This document shows positions 1 to 6,235 of a stretch of DNA of 6,290 nt, piece after piece; the stretch's first letter is position 1; every line of letters starts with the position of its first letter. Below the pieces are notes generated by a model. The model was not told the origin of the DNA, did not search any database, and saw only the letters and a list, made by a program, of their open reading frames with translations. Source of the DNA: an uncultured Clostridia bacterium (GTDB taxonomy: Bacteria > Bacillota > Clostridia > Oscillospirales > Acutalibacteraceae); assembly GCA_946409885.1 (NCBI GenBank), contig CAMJYF010000121.1:1-6290 (forward strand), given 5' to 3'. The translations under genes were made by a program, and so were the position numbers.

Positions 1-3
1 AAC

Positions 4-1617
4 TCAGGTCGTCTCTTCGGAGATGCTGGAGATCAGCTCCTCCAGGGCCTCGTTGGTCTTGTCCTCTTTGGCAAGCAAGGCGCGGCGCTCGTTCAGGGCG
101 ATGTACATCTTCTCCCGCTTCTCCCCTACCAGGTCGTAGAAGAAATAGGGGATGATGTTCACAAAGGTGGAGATGGTGCCGAGGCCCCTGTACAGGAAGA
201 ACACCTTCTGGTAGATGATCTTGCTGCCCTGGGCCCAGGGGCGCTGGGGCAGGGTGGTGTCGTAGCCGCTCCACTTGATCATGGCCAGGCCGAAGGCGGT
301 GCGGATGGGCCGGATCAGCTCGCCCAGCAGCTGGGCGAAAATGCCGATGGTGCCGTCGGGGCGCTCGCCGGTCATGTACTCCGTGTAGTCGTTGATCTCT
401 CTGCCCACCTCCGCTTCAAACACGCTGGCGGGACCGTTGTTGGCGGCGTCCACCGTCAGGCAGATGAAGGAGACGATGCAGATGAACAGGCGCTTATCCA
501 CAAAGGGGATGGTCAGCACGCACATGACCACCTTTGTCAACAGGTCCCACAGCCGCAGGGTGATGATGGCGGAACGGTTGTTCTTGAACAGCTTCTGGAA
601 TTTGGGGATGAACGTCAGGCTGAGGGGGTTGACGATGTTCTGTCCCAGCTCCACAAAGAAGTTGGCGATGGAGCCCGGCACCTTGTCGCTGCCGAAGATC
701 TCCAGATGGGTGGTCACGTCCCAGGAATAGCCGCCGCTGTTGATCCACATGGTGGAATAGTTGGCGATGGTGTTGCGCAGCAGGTACTTGTTCTTGAGCA
801 TGTAGAACAGGGACTTGGTGAGGGGGGCGGGCTTGGGCTGCAGCATGATGCGCTCCTTGCAGCGGATGGCCATGCTCATGTTGCCGATGACGCCCACGGA
901 CCCGGCGAAGATGGCCACCACCGCGTACATCATGGACATGGACACGTTGATATAGCCGTGCTCCGTAAAGTCGATGATGGGGGCGAAGAACATATAGATG
1001 ATGCCGGCGCCGGTGCCGCCGATGTACTGCTGCAAAAGACCCACGGCGATACGGTCGCTGGGGTTCACCGTCTGCATGGAGAGCATGTGCATCCGGGGGA
1101 TGCCGTAGATGGTGGAGAAGGTCTCCTGAACAAACAGCATCAGAAAGACGAAGGCGATCTTTTTCGGGTCGTTGGCGGTGGCGGTGCCGAAGAACAGGCC
1201 GCCGCAGTAGAGGATGACGGTGGAAAGGTAGAAGGGGGCGGCGCCCAGCAGGATGTAGGGGCGGGCCTTGCCCCAGCGGGTACGGGTGCGGTCATACAGC
1301 GCGCCCATCAGCGGGTCGTTCAGGGTGTTGTAGATGCTGATGAGCATGTCGATGATGACGATGTAGGTCAGGTCGATCTTCAGCACCTTGACGAAGTACA
1401 GCATCCGGTAGTTGTCCAGCGCCGACATCAGCTTGGTGGCAAGGTCTGAGATGGCGGGAAAGGCCATCTCGCCGGGGCTCAGCACGCCGGTGTGGAACAT
1501 CCGGGTGGCCAGGCCGCTGTACTTGTTCAGCTTTTGCTCGGAGATATTCGCCGCGGAGTTGTCCTCCGCCGAAAACACGCCTTCCACAAAAGACTTGTTG
1601 TTCTTGTCTTCAGCCAT
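4..1617 (-). CDS. GPH-family (glycoside-pentoside-hexuronide) sugar:cation symporter, MFS superfamily
   Basis: This 537-residue integral membrane protein probably imports a glycoside, pentose or hexuronide with H+ or Na+ across the cytoplasmic membrane. The family signature is clear: the loop after the second or third membrane helix reads DPLMGALYDRTRTRWGKARPY (residues 101-121, with D101, D109, R110 and the WGKxRP motif). A second GPH-like block, EINDYTEYMTGERPDGTIG, lies near residues 407-425. Many hydrophobic helices are visible, for example near 84-97, 119-143, 154-170, 195-213, 229-247, 362-388 and 474-494, consistent with about 12 segments. It is longer than the usual 440-500 residues, owing to a charged N-terminal tail of about 35 residues and a Lys/Glu-rich C-terminal tail after about 498. 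The start is supported by TAAGGAGG at 1628-1635, ten bases upstream and overlapping the stop of the preceding gene. It is the third gene of a tight operon. The substrate cannot be read from sequence. Confidence 0.9.
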   Translation of the reverse strand: MAEDKNNKSFVEGVFSAEDNSAANISEQKLNKYSGLATRMFHTGVLSPGEMAFPAISDLATKLMSALDNYRMLYFVKVLKIDLTYIVIIDMLISIYNTLNDPLMGALYDRTRTRWGKARPYILLGAAPFYLSTVILYCGGLFFGTATANDPKKIAFVFLMLFVQETFSTIYGIPRMHMLSMQTVNPSDRIAVGLLQQYIGGTGAGIIYMFFAPIIDFTEHGYINVSMSMMYAVVAIFAGSVGVIGNMSMAIRCKERIMLQPKPAPLTKSLFYMLKNKYLLRNTIANYSTMWINSGGYSWDVTTHLEIFGSDKVPGSIANFFVELGQNIVNPLSLTFIPKFQKLFKNNRSAIITLRLWDLLTKVVMCVLTIPFVDKRLFICIVSFICLTVDAANNGPASVFEAEVGREINDYTEYMTGERPDGTIGIFAQLLGELIRPIRTAFGLAMIKWSGYDTTLPQRPWAQGSKIIYQKVFFLYRGLGTISTFVNIIPYFFYDLVGEKREKMYIALNERRALLAKEDKTNEALEELISSISEETT

Positions 1618-1632
1618 TTTCTGTCAACCTCC

Positions 1633-3087
1633 TTACTCTACCGTTACTTCACAGGACGAGCGGTACCAGCCGTCGTCCGACAGGGCGTACACCGTGGCCG
1701 TGCCGGGGGCCACGGCGGTGACCGTGCCGTTTTCGTCAACGGAAGCCACGCTCTCGTCCGTGGTGTACCAGGTGACGGTCTGTACCGTGGGCTTTTTCAG
1801 GGCAAAGCCCTTGTTGTCGCTGGCCACCTTGGCGGTCAGCGTCTCCGTACCGCCGGTTTTCAGCTTCAGGCTGTGCTTGTTGATCTGCATGTATTCCACG
1901 GAGACCTTCACGGTCACGTCGCAGGAATCGGAATAGGTCTTGCCGTTGAAGGTGAAGCTGGCGGTGACGGTGGCCTTGCCCGGCTCGCTGCCGGTCAGCT
2001 TGCCGGCCTTCACGTAGCCCTTTTTGTCCACGGTGACCACGCTCTCGTCGGAGGAGGTCCAGGTGATCGCATAGGCTTTGGGGTCGTCGCAGATGCGCTC
2101 CGCGGTGATCTGGTCCTTTTTGCCGGGGGCCAGGGTGATCTCATGCTTGTTCAGCTCCATGGCGGGCCAGGTAAAGGAGAACACGGTCTCCTCGGTGAAA
2201 TCGGCGGAACAGACCGCCGTTTCAGAAGCCAGATGCTCGTCCTTGACGAGTACGCCGGCGGAAGCGCTCACATCCTTGTGATACACCAGCTCTTTCAGCT
2301 GGTCCGTCAGGCGGTTGACCCGGAAGCGGATCGTCAGCGCCGTTGTTTCGGACCGGATATCCGAAAGGGCGGCAAATGGTTCCACGGCAGGACGGAACAT
2401 GGAAACGACTTGGTCAGTGCTCGGAGTAAACAGCCGCGCCGCCAGCCCCGCGTCGTTTTTCAGCGTCACGGTAAAGCTGTAATCGTCCCGGTAGTGCTTC
2501 TGGTAAGGGTAGTCCGAGCCGCAGACCCCGCAGGTCTCCACCGGCTCCGCGCTCTCCTCGCCGCAGGATTTGCACCGGTAATAGATATAGTCGCAGGTGA
2601 AGCTCTCAATATCGGAGGCGGCGAAGGCGGGCTTCCAAAGGTAGTCGCTCACGTCCTCCCCGTAGGCGGTATCGATCTTTTCAACGCTGCCGGAAACGGC
2701 GTCTTCCGCCGGGTCGGCCAGGAACAGCAGCGTGTCCTTCAGCGCGTCGGGGCCGTCCGTTTCAATGGAATCATCCTCCACGCGGAATTTCCATTCCCGG
2801 TGCAGGGCGGGCTTTTCGGCAACGGCGTTATCCACCACGCCGTTCAGGTAGGCCAGCAGCTCCTCGCCGCTCTCCGGGACGGCCGTCTTTCCCTCCGTCA
2901 GCACAGCGGGCGGGAAGGTGCCCTCCAGGTTCAGCAGCAGGCGGATACCGTAGATAAAGCCCACGGCAAAGATCAGGATCAGCACGGTGATGACGATGGG
3001 GTACATCAGCTTGTTCTTTTTTTCCAGGTTTTCTTCCTGCAGCTGCAGCGCCTCTTTGTCGGGCATCGTTACCTTAGCGTCGGCCAT
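1633..3087 (-). CDS. Single-pass membrane-anchored protein with CxxC ribbon and two C-terminal BIG2 (Ig-like group 2) domains
   Basis: The product is 484 residues and is not a named protein. Residues 1-27 are charged and probably cytoplasmic; 28-54 form one strong membrane segment; the rest should lie outside. A middle region (about 55-305) contains four cysteines, C172-x2-C175 and C186-x2-C189, in a zinc-ribbon-like arrangement, preceded by C165. Two BIG2 domains follow, at about 309-397 and 398-484. Each has the typical TW-x2-SDES/TDES-V-x-SVD/TVD-x2-G-x-V-x-A core and a closing SDSCDVTV or RSSCEVTV strand. BIG2 domains are common in surface proteins that bind glycans or hosts. No LPXTG motif is present, so the N-terminal helix is the only visible anchor. 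The chosen start is preceded by AAAAGGAGG at 3097-3105, nine bases away. The frame stays open upstream to 3201, but that would overlap the previous gene by 113 bases and adds an Arg-rich implausible tail. It follows the previous gene by one base. Confidence 0.82.
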   Translation of the reverse strand: MADAKVTMPDKEALQLQEENLEKKNKLMYPIVITVLILIFAVGFIYGIRLLLNLEGTFPPAVLTEGKTAVPESGEELLAYLNGVVDNAVAEKPALHREWKFRVEDDSIETDGPDALKDTLLFLADPAEDAVSGSVEKIDTAYGEDVSDYLWKPAFAASDIESFTCDYIYYRCKSCGEESAEPVETCGVCGSDYPYQKHYRDDYSFTVTLKNDAGLAARLFTPSTDQVVSMFRPAVEPFAALSDIRSETTALTIRFRVNRLTDQLKELVYHKDVSASAGVLVKDEHLASETAVCSADFTEETVFSFTWPAMELNKHEITLAPGKKDQITAERICDDPKAYAITWTSSDESVVTVDKKGYVKAGKLTGSEPGKATVTASFTFNGKTYSDSCDVTVKVSVEYMQINKHSLKLKTGGTETLTAKVASDNKGFALKKPTVQTVTWYTTDESVASVDENGTVTAVAPGTATVYALSDDGWYRSSCEVTVE

Positions 3088-3088
3088 C

Positions 3089-3946
3089 TCACTTCGCCTC
3101 CTTTTCATGGGCTTTGCGGTAGTCTTCCTGCTCCTGAGCGATCTCCTCGTCGATCTTGCGGGTCTCGGCGGTTGCCACAATGGGCTGGTGGAGCTTATCA
3201 AGGTCCAGCTTGCCGGCCTTCAGCTCCTTATACAGCCGCGCCCGTTCCTCCATGCCCTCGGCGTAGACCACGGGCACGCCCTTTTTATTGAGGATCAGGT
3301 TCACGGCGGCCACCGCGGCGAAGGCCACGACGGAAACCAGCAGGCCGAAGCCCTTATGCACGGCAAATACCTGGTCGCTGGTGTTCGGGATCAGTACCAG
3401 CGCGGCAATGGAAACCACAGCCCCTGCGCAGGAGAGCCCCGCGATGATCTTCTGCATGTTCTTCACGCTTAAAAAGCACAAAATCGTGGCCAGCAGCACG
3501 ATCACGGCGAAGGCGGCCGCCGCCACATAGGCGTACAGGCCCCGCCGCAGATCGCCCAGCACCGCGCCGGACAGGTCGCCGGACACACCGGTGAGATAGC
3601 CGAGATCCTTTCCGGTGAACAGGCCGATGAGCCCCGTCAGGCTCAGGTCCGTCCTGCTCTCGTAAAAGGGCAGCAGGATGGAAACGAACCCGCTGGGGAC
3701 CAGCAGCGAAAGCGCCGGCAGGAGCGACGCGACAAGGCGGACGATGGTCAGCTTCGACCCGATGAACGCCGCCTTGAAGCGGGCAAATTTCACCTTTACG
3801 TTGGCCTGCGACAGCTCGGCGTATTTTGCCTCGCGGTAAAAGGTTTCCTCAAAGCCGACAAAGCGCATGTTCACCCCGCAGGCCGGGCAGAACTGGCTTA
3901 AGTCGGTCAGCTTCAGCTTGTGTCCGCAGTTGGGACAGTTGGCCAT
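3089..3946 (-). CDS. Zinc-ribbon membrane protein of unknown function (about four transmembrane segments)
   Basis: This 285-residue protein opens with a short zinc ribbon, C4-P-N-C7 and C20-P-A-C23, of the kind seen at the N-terminus of many uncharacterised Firmicute membrane proteins (zinc_ribbon_2-like). A linker of about 40 residues follows, then hydrophobic segments near 67-95, 137-160, 167-187 and 199-219. The C-terminal tail (about 228-285) is strongly charged, rich in Glu, Lys and Arg, and probably helical or coiled-coil. With four segments both tails would be cytoplasmic, which suits a metal-binding ribbon inside the cell. The start has AGGAGGAG at 3952-3959, about seven bases from the ATG. 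It is the first gene of the operon, directly behind a strong promoter and long leader. I do not recognise a specific function; a role in assembling or sensing for the two downstream membrane proteins is only inference. Confidence 0.8.
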   Translation of the reverse strand: MANCPNCGHKLKLTDLSQFCPACGVNMRFVGFEETFYREAKYAELSQANVKVKFARFKAAFIGSKLTIVRLVASLLPALSLLVPSGFVSILLPFYESRTDLSLTGLIGLFTGKDLGYLTGVSGDLSGAVLGDLRRGLYAYVAAAAFAVIVLLATILCFLSVKNMQKIIAGLSCAGAVVSIAALVLIPNTSDQVFAVHKGFGLLVSVVAFAAVAAVNLILNKKGVPVVYAEGMEERARLYKELKAGKLDLDKLHQPIVATAETRKIDEEIAQEQEDYRKAHEKEAK

Positions 3947-3994
3947 AAAGACTCCTCCTGTTCAGTCGTAATTACAGTGGGTCGCCGGAGAAAC

Positions 3995-4019
3995 GCCCGT
4001 ATCATACAATATACCGGGC
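3995..4019 (-). promoter_or_regulatory. Imperfect inverted repeat in the leader of the zinc-ribbon operon
   Basis: On the minus strand GCCCGGTAT (4019-4011) can pair with ATACGGGC (4002-3995) with one bulged G and an eight-base loop. The RNA would form a hairpin in the 5' leader. No U-tract follows, so it is not an intrinsic terminator. The AT-rich centre contains TATATT and TATGAT, which could alternatively be the -10 element of a second promoter lying just downstream of the GTCAC array. Which reading applies cannot be decided from sequence. Confidence 0.4.
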
Positions 4020-4021
4020 AG

Positions 4022-4059
4022 GTGACATTCCGGTGACTTTCCGGTGACGATTTTGTCAC
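4022..4059 (-). repeat. Four GTCAC-type pentamers phased at exactly 11 bases (putative regulator-binding array)
   Basis: On the minus strand GTGAC (4059-4055) is followed by GTCAC at 4048-4044, 4037-4033 and 4026-4022. All begin at exact 11-base steps, so they lie on one face of the helix. The last three are direct repeats with a shared CCGGAA-type spacer; the first is inverted and also forms GTGAC-N6-GTCAC with its neighbour. Eleven-base direct repeats are the usual site layout of OmpR/PhoB-type response regulators, and the pentamer resembles part of the Pho box core. The array lies downstream of the mapped-looking TATAAT promoter and immediately upstream of a second AT-rich -10-like stretch. 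No regulator gene is in the window, so the binding protein is unknown. Confidence 0.6.
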
Positions 4060-4079
4060 TTTCCCCCATAATACTAAAC

Positions 4080-4108
4080 ATTATATCAGCTATTTGCATA
4101 GTTTGCAA
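4080..4108 (-). promoter_or_regulatory. Strong sigma-A-type promoter of the zinc-ribbon/BIG2/symporter operon
   Basis: The minus strand reads TTGCAA (4108-4103), a 17-base spacer, then TATAAT (4085-4080), with a TG one base upstream of the -10 (extended -10). The -10 is perfect, the -35 matches four of six bases and the spacing is optimal. A run of nine A on this strand (4130-4122) sits where an UP element would be. Transcription should begin near 4073, giving a leader of about 125 bases before the ATG at 3946. Confidence 0.75.
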
Positions 4109-4159
4109 GAGGAATGCGGCGTTTTTTTTTGCGTTTTTGCCCCAAACCTGCCGCGCCGC

Positions 4160-4212
4160 AAAAAGAAAAAAGCGACAGGAACCGGCCGTCCGGAGGACGG
4201 CTTTCCTGCCGC
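4160..4212 (-). terminator. Rho-independent terminator after the metallophosphoesterase gene
   Basis: On the minus strand a ten-pair outer stem (4212-4203 with 4181-4172, including one G-U pair) and a seven-pair inner stem (GCCGTCC 4201-4195 with GGACGGC 4191-4185) close on a three-base loop. An asymmetric internal loop separates the two stems. The hairpin is followed at once by TTTTTTCTTTTT (4171-4160). It lies about 50 bases past the phosphoesterase stop and insulates the downstream operon from the toxin-antitoxin unit. The 4213-4263 stretch holds nothing else that I can see. Confidence 0.9.
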
Positions 4213-4263
4213 GAGGAGGAAGGAAGCGGAAGGCTGGCTCTTCTGATACGTCGCGCCGTATGC

Positions 4264-5487
4264 TTACCGTTGAGAATCCCCGCTTTCTTCGTCCCGCTCT
4301 TGCCCCGGCAGCGCCGCGTACTTTTCCTGCGAGACACGCAGGGCGCCGTCGGGCAGCAGGGTGGTCAGGGTGACGCCGTAGTGGCAGTCCCGTTCCGGCC
4401 AGCCCTTTCTGTCCTCCATGCTGTAGGTGTTGTAGCCGCCGCACTGGGAATAGACGAGCAGCACGCCCCGGTACCCGGCGCAGAAGTCGTTGACGTGGTC
4501 GTGGCCGGCAAACACGGCCTGCAGGCTGCCTTCATTTACTGCCGCGTCAAAAAAGCCGCTGTTGTAGGGGGAACAGCCCACGCTTTCGTTCTGGCCGCCG
4601 TACAGCAGCTCCGCCTTGCCGGTGAGCGCGAAGCCCTGCTCCTCGTTCCCCCCGAACACCTCGGCGTATTCCGGCAGGGGGATGTGCAGGTAGACCATCG
4701 TCCGCACCGGGCCGTAGCGGCGGCGGGTCTTCTCCGTCTCCCGCAGGTACCAGGCGATCTGCTCCCGCTTTAAAAAGTCATAGCCGTCCAGGTCCTCCGG
4801 CAGGCCGTATGCCGCCCGGCGCTCCGGCTGGATATCCCGGCCGGAATCGAACAGGTACAGGCTTTTGGCCAGCGTGGTCTCGCTGTTTTTAATGTGAATG
4901 GCAAAGTTGCCGTAGCCGAACAGGGAGGGATCCCCAAAGCGGCACAGGCAGTGGGGGCCGTACTGAAAGCCCTTGTACATCAGGTACTTGTAATAGCCCT
5001 TTTCCTCCCGGGCCTCGTGGTTGCCGAAGGCGTAGGCCCAGTACACGCCCAGCTTTTCAAACAGCTGCGCCAGCTGCACCGCGTCGATCTGCTGAAAATC
5101 CGACTGGTTTACGTCCCCGGTGAAGATCACCAGATCCGGCCGCAGCCGCTTGATCTGCCGCACCAGCATCCGCATGGATTTGTTGTTGCGGTCCGCGGCG
5201 CTGCCCCCGCGGGTGAGGGGGCTTTTGGTATCCAGGTGCAGGTCGGTAGTCGTCAGGATTGTAAATTCGCCCGGGTCGATCGTGCCGTCCGGCCGGCACT
5301 TCGCGATGGTGACGGAGGTCTCGTCCTCCTCCACGATACGGACGCTGCTGCCGACGTATTCCGCCTCCGCGTTTTCGCTGAACAGGAATTTCGGCCGCCT
5401 GCCGCCGGTGACCCGGTGCAGCAGCCGCGCCCCCGCCAGCACGGCGGCGATTCCTTTGTGACGCAGAAAAGTGATCACGGGATGCAT
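4264..5487 (-). CDS. Calcineurin-like metallophosphoesterase, Dcr2/PAP29-like type
   Basis: This 407-residue predicted phosphohydrolase uses a dinuclear metal centre. All family motifs are visible in order: D82-x-H84 (TTTDLHLD), G124-D125, G155-N156-H157-E158, the later metal ligand H268 (YLHIPLPEY) and G328-H329-D330-H331. The blocks IPLPEY and AGHDHVNDFC are characteristic of the branch that includes yeast Dcr2 and plant PAP29-like phosphatases. The substrate (phosphoprotein, phosphodiester or nucleotide) is not predictable. Residues 1-30 are moderately hydrophobic and basic but not a clear signal peptide; the C-terminus is acidic and probably disordered. The start at 5487 is chosen because it lies 22 bases after the hepT stop and has AAAGGGGAA at 5497-5505. 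The frame is open upstream, with in-frame ATGs at 5556 and 5604 inside hepT. It is the last gene before the terminator and probably shares the mntA-hepT transcript. Confidence 0.87.
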   Translation of the reverse strand: MHPVITFLRHKGIAAVLAGARLLHRVTGGRRPKFLFSENAEAEYVGSSVRIVEEDETSVTIAKCRPDGTIDPGEFTILTTTDLHLDTKSPLTRGGSAADRNNKSMRMLVRQIKRLRPDLVIFTGDVNQSDFQQIDAVQLAQLFEKLGVYWAYAFGNHEAREEKGYYKYLMYKGFQYGPHCLCRFGDPSLFGYGNFAIHIKNSETTLAKSLYLFDSGRDIQPERRAAYGLPEDLDGYDFLKREQIAWYLRETEKTRRRYGPVRTMVYLHIPLPEYAEVFGGNEEQGFALTGKAELLYGGQNESVGCSPYNSGFFDAAVNEGSLQAVFAGHDHVNDFCAGYRGVLLVYSQCGGYNTYSMEDRKGWPERDCHYGVTLTTLLPDGALRVSQEKYAALPGQERDEESGDSQR

Positions 5488-5496
5488 GGAGCGCGG

Positions 5497-5505
5497 TTCC
5501 CCTTT
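5497..5505 (-). promoter_or_regulatory. Weak ribosome binding site deciding the phosphoesterase start
   Basis: The minus strand reads AAAGGGGAA with 11 bases from the GGGG core to the ATG at 5487-5485. It is poorer than the AGGAGG sites of the other genes here, so translation may partly depend on ribosomes finishing hepT, whose stop (5510-5512) is five bases upstream of this site. Confidence 0.5.
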
Positions 5506-5509
5506 CTTC

Positions 5510-5851
5510 TTAAAATATACCCTTAACGCAAAAATCATGAAGAGAAGGAATATCATGCAGGACAGTCTCCCAAAGGGTGCTGTCGTCCACTTCCTGATAG
5601 TCATGCGCGATCACATTTCTCATGCGCCGCACCTGCGGCCATGGGATCGCCGCACCGGTTTCCCGCCGAAAATCTTCAGACAGTTTTCCCGCAAGCTCCC
5701 CGATCTGAAAGACGCTTAACGTAACAGACCGATAATAGGCTTCGTCAGACGTAAAAATCTCATAATCCTCTCCGAACCTGTCAACCAGCCGCCTGATTAC
5801 TTCACAGTGAGCCGCGATATGCTCAAGCAGACAGCGATCCTTGTCTGTCAT
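5510..5851 (-). CDS. hepT: HepT-like HEPN ribonuclease toxin (DUF86) of a HepT-MntA module
   Basis: The 113-residue protein belongs to the DUF86/HepT branch of HEPN proteins, all-helical dimeric RNases that cut RNA (tRNA or mRNA targets are reported for relatives). The catalytic motif RX4HXY is intact: R78-NVIA-H83-D-Y85. The preceding helix SVFQIGELAGKLSEDF (46-61) is typical of the family. In characterised pairs the tyrosine of this motif is adenylylated by the partner MntA, which silences the RNase; Y85 is the expected target here. Length is normal and nothing is broken. The start has AAAGGAG at 5860-5866, eight bases away, inside the end of mntA. The genes overlap by 29 bases, indicating translational coupling. 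Base composition is visibly lower in GC than the flanking genes. Activity and target are inferred from family only. Confidence 0.88.
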   Translation of the reverse strand: MTDKDRCLLEHIAAHCEVIRRLVDRFGEDYEIFTSDEAYYRSVTLSVFQIGELAGKLSEDFRRETGAAIPWPQVRRMRNVIAHDYQEVDDSTLWETVLHDIPSLHDFCVKGIF

Positions 5852-6164
5852 AAAGCAGTCTCCTTTCCGTCAACAGCGCGTTGACAAAGCGCGGACTGTT
5901 GGCCAGGGTTCGCTTCTGTTCCAGCGTTTGGGTGGTCACAAGATCGATTTCTTTTTTTACCGCATCCTCCAAATCGCCGTACAGCCCTCCCATTTGAAAA
6001 AGGGTATGCACAAGAGAACCGTCGCGATCCACAAGGATATCCACGTCGCTGTCCTCGGTGGCTTCCCCTCTGGCGTAGGAGCCAAACACATACACGGCTT
6101 TCAGTCTGTATTTTTCCGCTATCGGCGTTATGATTTCACTTAACTGGTCCAGGGTGTAAACCAT
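5823..6164 (-). CDS. mntA: MntA-like minimal nucleotidyltransferase antitoxin of a HepT-MntA module
   Basis: The 113-residue protein is a minimal nucleotidyltransferase of the DNA polymerase beta superfamily. The signature GSX10DXD is exact: G28-S29, ten residues, then D40-V41-D42, and the third acidic metal ligand is probably D74 in KEIDLV. In the characterised type VII system such a protein uses ATP to attach AMP units to the tyrosine in the HEPN toxin's RX4HXY motif. The start is supported by GGAGGAGG at 6173-6180, eight bases from the ATG. It is the first gene of the unit, behind an extended -10 promoter, and overlaps hepT by 29 bases. Antitoxin-first order favours antitoxin in excess. 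Its length and complete catalytic set argue for a functional protein. Confidence 0.88.
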   Translation of the reverse strand: MVYTLDQLSEIITPIAEKYRLKAVYVFGSYARGEATEDSDVDILVDRDGSLVHTLFQMGGLYGDLEDAVKKEIDLVTTQTLEQKRTLANSPRFVNALLTERRLLYDRQGSLSA

Positions 6165-6179
6165 GGAACAAGCCTCCTC

Positions 6180-6208
6180 CTAACCGTTGCGCTAACTTTC
6201 CTTGTTAG
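6180..6208 (-). repeat. Three CTAAC/GTTAG pentamers at 12-base steps between the mntA -10 and its ribosome binding site
   Basis: On the plus strand CTAAC occurs at 6180-6184 and 6192-6196 and its complement GTTAG at 6204-6208. All are spaced by exactly 12 bases. The rightmost touches the -10 element and the leftmost touches the GGAGGAGG ribosome binding site. Transcription probably starts near 6200, so the rightmost copy is not transcribed and the set is more likely a protein-binding site than an RNA fold. Pentamers are short, so chance is possible. Confidence 0.35.
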
Positions 6209-6235
6209 TATATCACATTGAATCAAAAAAATCAA
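6207..6235 (-). promoter_or_regulatory. Sigma-A-type extended -10 promoter of the mntA-hepT operon
   Basis: The minus strand carries TTGATT (6235-6230), a 17-base spacer and TATACT (6212-6207), with TG at 6215-6214 making an extended -10. Expected start is near 6200, giving a leader of about 36 bases. The inverted repeat CATTGA (6237-6232) / TCAATG (6221-6216) overlaps the -35 and spacer and could be an operator. The remaining bases to the window edge (6238-6290) show no gene. Confidence 0.65.

Noticed and set aside
706..1449. A 247-codon open frame on the plus strand
   Set aside because: It is opposite the symporter gene, with a His/Gly/Val/Asp-rich repetitive product typical of antisense reading of GC-rich membrane genes.
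3088..3201. Upstream extension of the BIG2 protein gene to 3201
   Set aside because: It would overlap the preceding gene by 113 bases with an Arg/Pro-rich tail, while the ATG at 3087 has an ideal ribosome binding site and a sensible cytoplasmic tail before the membrane helix.
1492..3291. A 599-codon open frame on the plus strand
   Set aside because: It lies opposite the BIG2 protein gene and parts of its neighbours, has a Gly/Val/His/Arg-rich low-sense composition and no domain, and no ribosome binding site fits. It is an antisense shadow of GC-rich coding.
4021..4059. CRISPR array reading of the GTCAC repeats
   Set aside because: The period is 11 bases with five-base units; there are no 20-40 base repeats or spacers and no cas genes.
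3962..4444. Minus- and plus-strand frames across the 3947-4263 intergenic region
   Set aside because: They run through the terminator hairpin, its U-tract and the promoter, and their products are low-complexity Arg/Pro/Ala-rich without domains.
4894..5526. A 210-codon plus-strand frame opposite the phosphoesterase gene
   Set aside because: The minus-strand frame has all metallophosphoesterase motifs; the plus-strand product has none and is a shadow.
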